Origin: Verrucomicrobiota bacterium
GTDB taxonomy: Bacteria > Verrucomicrobiota > Verrucomicrobiia > JABWAM01
Length of the DNA stretch: 36,698 bases
Reading direction: 5' to 3'
Assembly: GCA_016198745.1 (NCBI GenBank)
Contig: JACQHZ010000199.1
Location: 1 to 36,698, forward strand
A program made the translations under genes and the position numbers. Numbering within the stretch: position 1 is the first letter of the stretch; every line of letters starts with the position of its first letter. The notes beneath the pieces are model-generated. The model was not told where the DNA came from, did not search any database, and saw nothing but the letters and a program-made list of their open reading frames with translations. This document shows, in pieces, positions 10,281-19,226 of the stretch.

Positions 10281-12436
10281 ACGCGCTCCCCAGAAAAAGC
10301 GCCCGCAACCGGCCGGAATCGCCGCGGGTCAATTGGTGGGAGCAAGCGCCGTTGCGGATCATCGAAATCTGCAACAACTTGTGCCTCGACATGCTCTCCC
10401 TCAAAGACGAGGCGGCGGTCGTCAAACGGTTGGGCGCAAATGTGCAGCACTTCCATTGCATGCTGCACTCGGCCAAACAATTCGGCTCATTCGGGTTGGA
10501 TGATCGCGGGCTTTTCTTCAAGACCAGTCTGGCGATAAAGAAAAATCCGGACCGCCTGGGCAAATATCTGCCATTGGCGCGCAAAGCCGGCCTCCGGGTC
10601 CTCGTCTATTTCAATGTCCACTGCTACACGGCCGAGTTTGGCAAGCGGCATCCGGATTGGCTGCAGATCAAGGAGTGCGGCGCGCCCAAGGACGATATCT
10701 ATGATACCGGCGTCTCTTTTTGCGTCAACACCCCGTACCGGGAATGGGTGTTTCAAATTTTGCGGGATTTGTGCGCTTATGATATTGACGGCATTTTTTA
10801 CGATGGGCCGGTTTTTTTCGCCGACACCTGTTACTGTGATTCCTGCAAACAACGATTCGCGCAAACAACGGGCAAAGAACTGCCGCTGAAATCCGATCCC
10901 AGGAATCCGCTGTGGAAACAGATGGTTGCTTTTCAGTCCGCGAGTTTGGCTGAATTCTTGAAGGACTCCAACGCCGTCATCCAGGAGGCGAAGCCTGGGC
11001 TGCTCTTTTACATGAACGGCAACAGCAACTGGCCGTCCTGGCCCACGGCGCGCGACAACCATGCGATTGTCAAGCACACCGGCATCCTGGGCGCCGAGGG
11101 CGGATTCATCTACGGTGACCTGAACCAAACGCCCATCTATAAGCCGGGGATGGCCGCCAAACTGCTTTCCTCGCAGTCGGTCGGCCGACCATGCGTCGTT
11201 TTCAACAGCGCCGGACACAAGCCGTGGTCATGGTATCTCTTGCCGCGGACTGAGATCAGCTTGCTCCTGGCGCAAACCATTGCCCATGGCGCGCAGGCCT
11301 GGGTTCCGTTCTTCCCGCCCGATCTCAATCAACCGGAACTCGACGTTGTTGCGCGTTACAATGCCTTCATCAAGAAGCATCCCGACCCGTTCTTCCAGGC
11401 AAAGTCTCTCGCCAAGGTTGCCCTTTTGTGGCCGTCGCGCTCCGCCAACTTCTACAGTGGTTCATCCGTTCCCCTGACCGATTTTACCAAAGCCATCCAG
11501 AGGAAGGAGGTGGGCGATGTCAGCAAGGAGTTTGTCGGGTTCTATGAGGGATTGACGCGCGCGCAAACGCCGTTTGACGTGATGGACGAGGCGCATCTGG
11601 ATGATCTTGGGCGCTATCAACTGCTGCTGCTCCCCAACGCCGCTTGTCTTTCGTCCGACGACGTTGCGCGCATCCGGAACTTTGTGGCGAAGGGCGGCGA
11701 TCTGGTCGCCACGTTTGAGAGTTCGCTTTATGACGAGTCCGGCGCGCGGAGGGATGATTTTCAATTGCGCGATTTGTTCGGCGTTGCCTTTAAGGGAAGC
11801 ATTTTCGGCCCGATGCATTGGGATTACGTTTCCCCGGTCGTGAAGGCGCGCGATGCCTTTCTTCGCGGGATCACGCGGCGATTTGTTCCGGCCACAACTT
11901 ATGGCGCAAAGGTGGAATCCGCCAGCGGAACGGTTTCGCTGTCGTTCTGCGAAAAATTGAAGGGTTGTTATGATGATCTGCCGGACCTTTCGAACCTGCC
12001 CTTCTTGATCCGGAACAATTACGAAAAAGGGCGCGTGGTTTATCTGGCGGGAACATTTGGGGCGACGCTCAACAGCTTTCGTTTTCCCGAATATCTTCTG
12101 CTCGTAAGAAACCTGTGCAACGCCCTCAGCCGGCCTGCCGTCGCTATCGTGAACGCGCCGTGGGTTGAGGTCCAGTTGGCCGGCAAAAAGGACGCCGTAT
12201 TTCTTCATCTGATCAATCACGCATCCGGGCTGAAACGACCGTTAACCCAACTGCATCCGTTGGCCGAAATAAGGATTGAACTTCGTGAAATGCAAATTGA
12301 GAAAGCGCGCGCGCTCCGGCTGAACCGGAGCTTGTCATTGCATCGCTCGCGCAACCGAATGTTCCTGACTCTGCCGCGGCTGGATGATTATGAAGTCATC
12401 GCCATGCGCCTTCACAACCAGGTCTCGTCGGTTTGA
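10277..12436 (+). CDS. GHL6-like hypothetical glycosyl hydrolase with beta-galactosidase trimerisation-like domain
   Basis: RIIEICNNLCLDMLSLKDEAAVVKRLGANVQHFHC, DIDGIFYDGPVFFADTCYCDSCKQRF, YQLLLLPNAACLSSDDVARIRNFVAKGGDLVATFESSLYDESG. Paralogue of the 17274 gene. ATGA overlap upstream. Confidence 0.8.
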   Translation: MNALPRKSARNRPESPRVNWWEQAPLRIIEICNNLCLDMLSLKDEAAVVKRLGANVQHFHCMLHSAKQFGSFGLDDRGLFFKTSLAIKKNPDRLGKYLPLARKAGLRVLVYFNVHCYTAEFGKRHPDWLQIKECGAPKDDIYDTGVSFCVNTPYREWVFQILRDLCAYDIDGIFYDGPVFFADTCYCDSCKQRFAQTTGKELPLKSDPRNPLWKQMVAFQSASLAEFLKDSNAVIQEAKPGLLFYMNGNSNWPSWPTARDNHAIVKHTGILGAEGGFIYGDLNQTPIYKPGMAAKLLSSQSVGRPCVVFNSAGHKPWSWYLLPRTEISLLLAQTIAHGAQAWVPFFPPDLNQPELDVVARYNAFIKKHPDPFFQAKSLAKVALLWPSRSANFYSGSSVPLTDFTKAIQRKEVGDVSKEFVGFYEGLTRAQTPFDVMDEAHLDDLGRYQLLLLPNAACLSSDDVARIRNFVAKGGDLVATFESSLYDESGARRDDFQLRDLFGVAFKGSIFGPMHWDYVSPVVKARDAFLRGITRRFVPATTYGAKVESASGTVSLSFCEKLKGCYDDLPDLSNLPFLIRNNYEKGRVVYLAGTFGATLNSFRFPEYLLLVRNLCNALSRPAVAIVNAPWVEVQLAGKKDAVFLHLINHASGLKRPLTQLHPLAEIRIELREMQIEKARALRLNRSLSLHRSRNRMFLTLPRLDDYEVIAMRLHNQVSSV

Positions 12437-12529
12437 GACATTAAGGCATGGCTTTGCCAGTGTTTCAAATTCCGCAGCGGCAACGTTGGCGCTTGCGAAA
12501 GCCGGGGGCAATCGGATAGGTAAATTCCC

Positions 12530-13099
12530 ATGGATCGAACCCAAGCCATCGTAATCCCTGCGCTCAATCGCGCCGAACTCCGCGAAATCGAAGTGCCCGC
12601 GCTTGAAGCGGGCGAAGTTCGCATCCGCACGTTGCACACTTTGTTAAGTATGGGCACGGAAATTTCCATTGCCACGGGCCAACGGATGGAGAGCGCCAAG
12701 TTCCCGTATGTGCCGGGCTACCAGGGCGTGGGCCGAATCGAAGCGTGCGCTGACCTGCCTGCGCCGCCTGCCCGCCGCCCGCCTGCTGCTGCGCGGGCAG
12801 GCTTGGCAGGCGGGTCGCGGCAGGCAGGTGGGGTGAAGGATTTCCGCGAAGGCGACCTTGTGTTGTTCCAGGGCGGGCGCGTGCTCCCGCCGCACCACGC
12901 CGTCTGGGGCGGGCATCAGGGCGTCGTGGTTTGCTCGACCTACGGTTTGTTTCGTTGTCCGCCGCAGATCTCTTTCAAAGTCCCGTTCGGTCCAAACAGA
13001 TTTTTTCCGAGACTGCGCTCGGGAAAAAAGGCTTCGCAACCCATTGCAGCCCAAAAGGTTTTTGAAACTTACGACCAACATGTTGGTTCTAATTTATGA
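12530..13099 (+). pseudogene. Truncated zinc-type alcohol dehydrogenase (GroES-like part only) carrying a palindromic insertion
   Basis: MDRTQAIVIPALNRAELREIEVPALEAGEVRIRTLHTLLSMGTEISIATG...FPYVPGYQGVGRIEA[insert]GVKDFREGDLVLFQGGR. No Rossmann domain follows; unrelated sequence begins near 12962. Confidence 0.7.
12753..12829. repeat. Composite GC-rich palindromic element inside the ADH ORF
   Basis: Outer acctgcctgc (12753-12762)/gcaggcaggt (12820-12829); inner gcctgcccgc (12766-12775)/gcgggcaggc (12793-12802). Confidence 0.85.
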
Positions 13100-13112
13100 G
13101 TAGCTGGACGGT

Positions 13113-14039
13113 TCACACGTCCTGCGCTTCCCGGTAGGCGACCGGTGTTTGGCGATTCCAACGTTTGAAGACCGTGTAGAAAAACGGCAGGCCCGCAAAA
13201 CCGCACTGCTGCGCAACCTCTTTGATACCCAGGTTGGATGTCCGCAACAAAATGCCGGCCTGCGCCATACGACGGCGTTGCAGGAAGACCACCGGACTCA
13301 CGCCGGTCACCGCCCGAAAGAGTTTGCGCAAGTGCACTTCGCTGACCGAGATGGACCGGGCCATGTCCGGCACTCCCAGGCGGGAATCCGCCAGGCGTTG
13401 CTCGATAAGTTCCAGGACCGGCATCATGCGAAGCAGGCGTTGGGGAGGGAGGCCGGGCTGCTGCGGAGTAAACAGCCGACCGTGGTGGGTCAAGAGATAA
13501 AACAACAGGTTGAAAATAACCGCCGTCATGGCGCGGGACCATCCGGGCGCTTGCCGTGCATAGATCTGCGCCAGTTCGGCGGATGCGTTTACAAAAGGCG
13601 TGGACCGCGTCGCGGGCACGTGCCAGGGAAAACCCATAAGGTCAAGGAGGTCCATCCCGCCGAAAAGGGTTGCGTGAAAGTGCACTGCATAGAAGCGCGC
13701 CCGGATCCCTGGTTTCAGCTGCAGGCTATGAGGGGCACCCTTGCGGATCAGGACCAGGTCGCCGGCGCCGAAACGAATGGTCCGGCGGTCCCCACCGATG
13801 ATCGCCGTTCCCCATCCGTCCGGGTAGCAGAACCAGAACGAATCACCCCCCACCCGCGGGCGGAGAAACCACCCGGGCCGGCATCTCCATTCCTTGGTCG
13901 AAATGGGCGTAATTTGGACCAGGTCCAACCATCGCGCCAGGTTGCCGTCGGGGTCGGGCAACGGGTCCGGGTAAGGCGCAAATGAGGCCGGGCTGCGCAC
14001 GTCCTCGACCGGCCGGTTGTAAATCCACTTGGTCCGCAT
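13113..14039 (-). CDS. AraC-family transcriptional regulator
   Basis: Cupin-like N-terminus (GDLVLIRKGAPHSLQLKPG) and C-terminal double HTH (VPDMARSISVSEVHLRKLFRAVTGVSPVVFLQRRRMAQAGILLRTSNLGIKEVAQQCGFAGLPFFYTVFKRWNRQTPVAYR). Confidence 0.93.
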   Translation of the reverse strand: MRTKWIYNRPVEDVRSPASFAPYPDPLPDPDGNLARWLDLVQITPISTKEWRCRPGWFLRPRVGGDSFWFCYPDGWGTAIIGGDRRTIRFGAGDLVLIRKGAPHSLQLKPGIRARFYAVHFHATLFGGMDLLDLMGFPWHVPATRSTPFVNASAELAQIYARQAPGWSRAMTAVIFNLLFYLLTHHGRLFTPQQPGLPPQRLLRMMPVLELIEQRLADSRLGVPDMARSISVSEVHLRKLFRAVTGVSPVVFLQRRRMAQAGILLRTSNLGIKEVAQQCGFAGLPFFYTVFKRWNRQTPVAYREAQDV

Positions 14040-14105
14040 GTTTCGAAAAATGAAAGAGAATGAGCGGTTTCGTCAATAGACAAAATACAGTTCAATCTCT
14101 ATCTT

Positions 14106-14119
14106 AACTGAAATCAGTT
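14106..14119. promoter_or_regulatory. Dyad AACTGA-aa-TCAGTT in the divergent AraC/prepilin intergenic region, candidate operator
   Basis: Perfect 6-bp arms. Overlaps a direct repeat of cagttcaat (14088-14096 and 14115-14123) and lies between direct repeats tcgaaaaatg (14043-14052 and 14125-14134). Confidence 0.35.
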
Positions 14120-14131
14120 CAATGTCGAAAA

Positions 14132-14854
14132 ATGCACTGTCAATATACCAGGAGAGCAACGCATCGTGACAGGACTGGTTTGCACTACGGGGATCGACCG
14201 CGGTTATCAAGCAACCGGCCCGTTTGCGCTTTCACGCTCATTGAATTGCTCGTCGTGATCGCGATCATTTCTATTCTTGCAGCGTTGTTGTCGCCGGCGC
14301 TGAAGGCGGCGCGCGAACAGGGCCGGGCGGCAGTGTGCATGAGCAACTTAAGACAGATCGGCGCAGCCTGTCTGATCTATGTCAACGACAACAACGGGAT
14401 CACGGTTTCCTACTCTTTGGGGGCGGGGGGAATGTGGTATGACCTGTTGCACTCTTACCTGACGACCGCGAGCGACCCTAACCGTTACCCAAAAATCATT
14501 CAATGTCCATCCCACACTCCGGCGGAGGGCAGCGTGGCGGTTGTGAACCTGATCATCAATGGCGCGGTCGGACCGGACTATCAGGCCCTGCCCTACGGAC
14601 GTTCCGTCCGCGATGGCGCCAGCAATATCGAGTTGCAGAACCTGTCCGCCACGGCATGGTTCCTGGATGGCGGCATCACCGAAATCGCTTTCCGGAAAGA
14701 CCTCGAAAGCATCCCGATTTTCCGGAACATCGTCTGGCGGCATCGCAACGGCGTGAACGCGCTCTACGTCGACGGCCACGTCGGCTGGCGAGCGAAGAAT
14801 ACGGTGGATCTCACGGGCGGCAGTGGCACGGATGATTTCTGGGGCTGGCGGTGA
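14132..14854 (+). CDS. Prepilin-like protein (H-X9-DG)
   Basis: [33 protein letters not shown]-terminal [18 protein letters not shown] (H-X9-DG). Confidence 0.88.
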   Translation: MHCQYTRRATHRDRTGLHYGDRPRLSSNRPVCAFTLIELLVVIAIISILAALLSPALKAAREQGRAAVCMSNLRQIGAACLIYVNDNNGITVSYSLGAGGMWYDLLHSYLTTASDPNRYPKIIQCPSHTPAEGSVAVVNLIINGAVGPDYQALPYGRSVRDGASNIELQNLSATAWFLDGGITEIAFRKDLESIPIFRNIVWRHRNGVNALYVDGHVGWRAKNTVDLTGGSGTDDFWGWR

Positions 14855-14861
14855 GCGGACC

Positions 14862-16061
14862 ATGAATCGGCAAAACGCCATCGATTCCCTGCGCCAGGCC
14901 TGCGACTGGCTGATCGCGCGCTCGCGCGTTCCTTGCGAACAGATTCCCGATGGCGAAAACGTCTATGGCTACCGCTACGCGACCTGGAAAGGATCGGTTC
15001 GCGAGTACAATGCGCGGAAGCGCCAGTGGGTTTCATTCGCGCCGATCTGGCACACGGGGCAGGCCATCAAGGCGTTGGTGCTGGCGCACCATGTGGCGGG
15101 CGACAACGGCTTCCTGGAGGCCGCCCGGCAATCCGCTGAGTTTATCCTGGCCGCCCAGATCACGGATCCCCAGAATCCAAATTGCGGCGCGCTTCTCTCC
15201 CACGAAGGCCAAGCGGATGTCTGCAACATTTCCTGCGGACTGGAGAGTCTGGACGGTTTGATCCTGCTTGGCGAGCAGACCCGCGAAGCGCGCTACTGGG
15301 AGGCCGTCCTGCGTCATCTTGAGTGGGCTGAACGGAAAGCCTACATCCCAAACGCCGGTTTGTTCTACGACCATTTTGCGCCGGCCACCGGCGCAGTGGT
15401 CGAACAACCCCTGACGGTTGAATGCGGCTTTCCGGGTCGGCCGCTGCTCGACGACGGGGTTTTTTTGAAAGGGTTTCAGCGAACGCGGCGTTCCTCCTGG
15501 CGGGACATTTTTTTCGCGGTCGCCGACCGGTTGCTCAAGCAGGAAAACCCGCCCGGCAACTGGATTGCCTTTCCGCCCTGCAACCGGAGCGCGGGAACGA
15601 TTCACCCGCGTCACGCCTACTGGTGGGGGCGGCCCCTGATCATGGCGTGGCAGGAAAGCGGTGATGAACGGCATCTCGCCTGCGCGAAACGTTCCGCCAA
15701 CTGGTACTTGTCGGCCATGCGCCGCGATGGAGGTTTTTTCCGCAACACCTACACGGATTTCAGCACCCCGTCTTTCGGCCAGGAGATGAGCGGCATTTTT
15801 GCCGGCTGTTGTCTTTGGCATGACTTGATCGTATCAGGCAACGGCGCGGCTTATCGCGGCGCCATGCAGACCGCCCTGGCTTTCGGACAATCCCTGCAAT
15901 TCGTCAAGGTTTCCGATCCGAACCTGAAAGGCGCCGTTCTCGAAGTCGTGCAGCCACCGGATGGCACCGATGCCTGTCCTTATCTCATCCGCGATCTGGG
16001 AACGATCTTTTACGTCCAGGCGCTTGCGCTGGCGCTTCGCGACGGCCTGTTGGTTGCCTGA
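14862..16061 (+). CDS. Six-hairpin ((alpha/alpha)6-barrel) glycosidase-like protein
   Basis: Helical repeat pattern: FAPIWHTGQAIKALVLAHHVAGDNGFLEAARQSAEFILAAQ, GLESLDGLILLGEQTREARYWEAVLRHLEWAERK, GRPLIMAWQESGDERHLACAKRSANWYLSAM. Confidence 0.65.
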   Translation: MNRQNAIDSLRQACDWLIARSRVPCEQIPDGENVYGYRYATWKGSVREYNARKRQWVSFAPIWHTGQAIKALVLAHHVAGDNGFLEAARQSAEFILAAQITDPQNPNCGALLSHEGQADVCNISCGLESLDGLILLGEQTREARYWEAVLRHLEWAERKAYIPNAGLFYDHFAPATGAVVEQPLTVECGFPGRPLLDDGVFLKGFQRTRRSSWRDIFFAVADRLLKQENPPGNWIAFPPCNRSAGTIHPRHAYWWGRPLIMAWQESGDERHLACAKRSANWYLSAMRRDGGFFRNTYTDFSTPSFGQEMSGIFAGCCLWHDLIVSGNGAAYRGAMQTALAFGQSLQFVKVSDPNLKGAVLEVVQPPDGTDACPYLIRDLGTIFYVQALALALRDGLLVA

Positions 16062-16080
16062 CCTGGCGCGAGACGAAACC

Positions 16081-17277
16081 ATGAGGAATTTCGCTCAACT
16101 TCACCGTGACGTTGTGTTCGGCCGATCGGGCGGCAAGATCATCTGGCAGCCGCGCATCCAGTGCTGGTATTCCGACAAGGTTTTCGCCGGGCAGGATTTG
16201 CCGCCGCCTTTTACCGGGATGAACATCATCGAGATCTACCGGAGGTTGAAATGCTCCCACCGGCTTTACAAGTGGTACAATCCGTGTTTTCGGCGAATTG
16301 ACCCGCCAGCCTTGCACCGGGTCGAAGAAAAATTGAATGCCACGGATACCAGGACCACCATCGCGACGCCGCTGGGCAAACAAGTCCGGATCGATCGCCG
16401 AACTCCCAACAGCCCGTGCTCCATTCATGTGAAATGGCCGGTCGCAAGCGAGGCGGAACTCAGAGTGGCAACGTGGATCGAGGAAAACACCTTATGGGAA
16501 TGGGACCAGGAACGGTTCGACCGCAGTATCCGCGAGGTCGGAGACCTGGGAGCGCCAACCATGTACCTGCCCCGGATGAATCTCCAGGATCTCTACATCA
16601 ACACGATGGGTGTCGAGCAGGCCACGTATGCATTGTTCGACTGGCCGGACACGGTTGCGACCTACTTCCGCGCGATGGATGCGAACCATGACCGCCTGCT
16701 CGATCTGGTTGCCGCCTCACCGATCGAGATCATCAATATGGGCGAGAATCTCCACGCCGGGACCATGCCGCCGTCGCTCTTCCTGAAGCACCATCTGCCG
16801 GCTTGCCAATCTCGTTGTGCGAAGCTGCACGCCTCCGGCAAGTTCGTCTCTTCTCACTGGGACGGCGACTGCGGACCTCTGCTTCCGTATGCGCGCGCGA
16901 CCGGTCTGGATGGCATCGAAGCGATCACGCCGGAACCCCAGGGCGATGTGACGTTGGAGGCGGTCAAGGAATCGCTGGGCGATGACTTGTTGCTCTTGGA
17001 CGGTATTCCCGCAGTGCTCTTTGACCGGACTTTCCCGGTTGAGATGTTGACCGAATGCGTCCGCAAACTGATCGACCTATTTGCTCCCCGGCTTGTGTTG
17101 GGAATCTCCGATGAACTATCCTCCACCGGGGATATCGAACGAGTCCGTCTCGTTGGCGAAATGGCCGATGCGTACAACGCGAAGCAGAACCGCTTCCCCG
17201 GATTGCAGGAGACCGCGGTCGCTCCATTGACTTCGCACTCGGTCAATAATGGGGTGGATGCCCGAATCATTGCATGA
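16081..17277 (+). CDS. Uroporphyrinogen decarboxylase-like (UroD superfamily) protein
   Basis: TIM-barrel UroD-like layout: DWPDTVATYFRAMDANHDRLLDLV, HASGKFVSSHWDGDCGPLLPYARATGLDGIEAITPEPQGDVTLEAVKESLGDDLLLLDGIPAVLFD. Confidence 0.65.
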   Translation: MRNFAQLHRDVVFGRSGGKIIWQPRIQCWYSDKVFAGQDLPPPFTGMNIIEIYRRLKCSHRLYKWYNPCFRRIDPPALHRVEEKLNATDTRTTIATPLGKQVRIDRRTPNSPCSIHVKWPVASEAELRVATWIEENTLWEWDQERFDRSIREVGDLGAPTMYLPRMNLQDLYINTMGVEQATYALFDWPDTVATYFRAMDANHDRLLDLVAASPIEIINMGENLHAGTMPPSLFLKHHLPACQSRCAKLHASGKFVSSHWDGDCGPLLPYARATGLDGIEAITPEPQGDVTLEAVKESLGDDLLLLDGIPAVLFDRTFPVEMLTECVRKLIDLFAPRLVLGISDELSSTGDIERVRLVGEMADAYNAKQNRFPGLQETAVAPLTSHSVNNGVDARIIA

Positions 17278-19226
17278 AGAGACCTTTGCCAGCGTGGCTG
17301 CACGGCGGCTGTGACGCCTATTTCCTGAACGAACCCCTGGTCTTCCTGCGCCGACGCTGGCCGGTTTCGACGACCCTGGAGAAGGATTTTCTTCAAAGAC
17401 ATTCGCCGCCCTTCCTTCGGAACCTGAAGCGGCAAGGGGTGGAGTTGTACATCTGCCATTATCACAAAGGCTTTGGGCCGCGGATCGAGAACCGGGAACT
17501 GCCGCTGGTGAGCAAGACCATCCGGCGGTGCAAAACGATCGGTCTGAAGACCGGCGTCTATATCCGGCTCGACAACGTGGTGGCGGAAACCTTTTTCCAG
17601 GAAATCCCCGCGGCGCGCACGTGGCTGGCGGTCGATTCCGCGGGCCGGCATCCGGACGCCATCGGGCAATACTTTCGGAAGCGCGTGTGCCTGCGCCACC
17701 CCGGTTACCGGCAATATCTGCGCGGGGTGATTCGCGAGGCCGTGAGAAAACTGGGAGTGGACGTGGTGCATCTGGATGGCGCCTGGATGGGACCCGAAGC
17801 GGAAGCCTGCCATTGCCCAGGTTGTTGCGCGGCTTTTGTTGAGTTTCTGCGCGCTCGTTACCCGACGAAGCGCGCGCGGGTTGCGCGGTTTGGGTTTGAG
17901 AATCTTCAAGAAATCCGGCCGCCGCTGCATTCGGCCGATTTGCCGCCGGTACGGATTCATCGGATCATCGATCCGGTCCTGCAGGAGTGGATCGGCTTTC
18001 GCTGCCGCACGCTGGTGGAAACGCTGCGCTTTTTCCGCGACGCGGCCAAGCGCGAGAACTCCGGGGTGGTGGTCGAGGCGAACTACTTCATGCCTGCCGG
18101 CGCCAATGCGGCGCTGCTCGTGGGAGCTTGGACGCCGTGGGTGGCGCGGGAGGTGGACGCCGTTTGGAGCGAATCGGAGGATGACGGCAGCTATCGGCCA
18201 GACGGCATCCTGGCAACGCGGGCCCGCGCCTTCAAGACGGCCCGCGCGGGCGGCGCGCAGGTGTTCTACGCGCCGAAAGGCGCGACCTCGTGGTGGGAGG
18301 GGGTGGTCTTTGGACGGGGCGCCGTCCGCTTCACGCCAGAGGCGGCGGCCTCGGTTGCCCTAGCGCGTTTCGCGGCCCGGCACCGGCGGCTCTGGCAGGA
18401 CGCGGAAAGCGCGGCGGAGGTGGCGGTGTTCCGGGGATTCGCTTCGCTGTCCTTCAATAGCCGGGAAACTCATCGCTCCGCCGTCCTGGTGGAGCAGACT
18501 CTGCTGCAGCATCATATCCCGTTCGACATTCTTTTCGATGAAGACCTGGCGAATCTTCGTCGTTACCGCGCGCTCGTGTTGCCCAACACGGAATGCTTGT
18601 CCGACGAGCAAATCCGCGTCATCAGCCGCTACGTCGAAACCGGCGGCGGCCTCGTGGCCACCGAGGACGCTTCGCGTTATGACGACTGGGCGCGCCAACG
18701 GGCAGCGTTCGGCTTGGCGCATTTGTTCGGGATCAAGACGCGGCCGCGCGATGGCGCATGGCGCGGCCTGCGGCGGAATCATGGCCAGGGACGGGTGGCG
18801 TACGTCGCGGAAATCCTGGCCGGCGGTCCCGAACGCTATGTCACCGACAGCCCCGATTTTGCGGATTACGGTTTCACTCGCGACCAATGGCATCTGCCGC
18901 AGAACGCGCTGGAAATTGTCCAGGCCGTGGACTGGGTGGTCCGCGGCGATCATCCCGTGCGGCTCATCGCCCCGCCGTTTCTGTTGTCGAATGCCGAAAA
19001 GAACGGCCGGCGGCGGTTGGTGCATCTCCTCAACTTCGACGCGGGTCGGCCGGTACAGGACGTGATCGTGCTTTTCCGGCCGAGCTGGGCAAGCCGGGTG
19101 CGTGGAGTCGTTTGCCACGAACCCGGAAAAAAGCCCCGGCGATTGCCGGTGGCCGCCGTCAATGGCCGCGCCGAAGTCCTGGTCCCGCGCGTTGACCCTT
19201 ACGCGCTGCTGGTGGTGGAGTCATGA
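17274..19226 (+). CDS. GHL6-like glycosyl hydrolase with beta-galactosidase trimerisation-like domain
   Basis: GVDVVHLDGAWMGPEAEACHCPGCCAAFVEFL and YRALVLPNTECLSDEQIRVISRYVETGGGLVATEDASRYDDW, parallel to the 10277 protein. ATGA overlaps at both ends. Confidence 0.8.
   Translation: MKRPLPAWLHGGCDAYFLNEPLVFLRRRWPVSTTLEKDFLQRHSPPFLRNLKRQGVELYICHYHKGFGPRIENRELPLVSKTIRRCKTIGLKTGVYIRLDNVVAETFFQEIPAARTWLAVDSAGRHPDAIGQYFRKRVCLRHPGYRQYLRGVIREAVRKLGVDVVHLDGAWMGPEAEACHCPGCCAAFVEFLRARYPTKRARVARFGFENLQEIRPPLHSADLPPVRIHRIIDPVLQEWIGFRCRTLVETLRFFRDAAKRENSGVVVEANYFMPAGANAALLVGAWTPWVAREVDAVWSESEDDGSYRPDGILATRARAFKTARAGGAQVFYAPKGATSWWEGVVFGRGAVRFTPEAAASVALARFAARHRRLWQDAESAAEVAVFRGFASLSFNSRETHRSAVLVEQTLLQHHIPFDILFDEDLANLRRYRALVLPNTECLSDEQIRVISRYVETGGGLVATEDASRYDDWARQRAAFGLAHLFGIKTRPRDGAWRGLRRNHGQGRVAYVAEILAGGPERYVTDSPDFADYGFTRDQWHLPQNALEIVQAVDWVVRGDHPVRLIAPPFLLSNAEKNGRRRLVHLLNFDAGRPVQDVIVLFRPSWASRVRGVVCHEPGKKPRRLPVAAVNGRAEVLVPRVDPYALLVVES

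Noticed and set aside
12010-12436. Defence-system or toxin-antitoxin locus within the glycan region
   Set aside because: No defence-type domains were seen; all readable genes are glycan-related, regulatory or remnants.
13001-13031. ttttttccgag...ctcgggaaaaaa hairpin as a terminator
   Set aside because: The T tract precedes rather than follows the stem on the plus strand, and symmetry gives no U tail after a GC stem; not a convincing intrinsic terminator.
12644-13081. Minus-strand ORF beginning MLVVSFKNLLGCNGLRSLFSRAQ
   Set aside because: Covers the truncated ADH and its palindrome in antisense; the first 40 residues come from the unrelated junction sequence. Could be a dispersed fragment but no family recognised.
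13074-13087. Perfect palindrome accaacatgttggt as an operator
   Set aside because: Between the ends of a pseudogene and the convergent AraC gene, far from any promoter; no supporting context.
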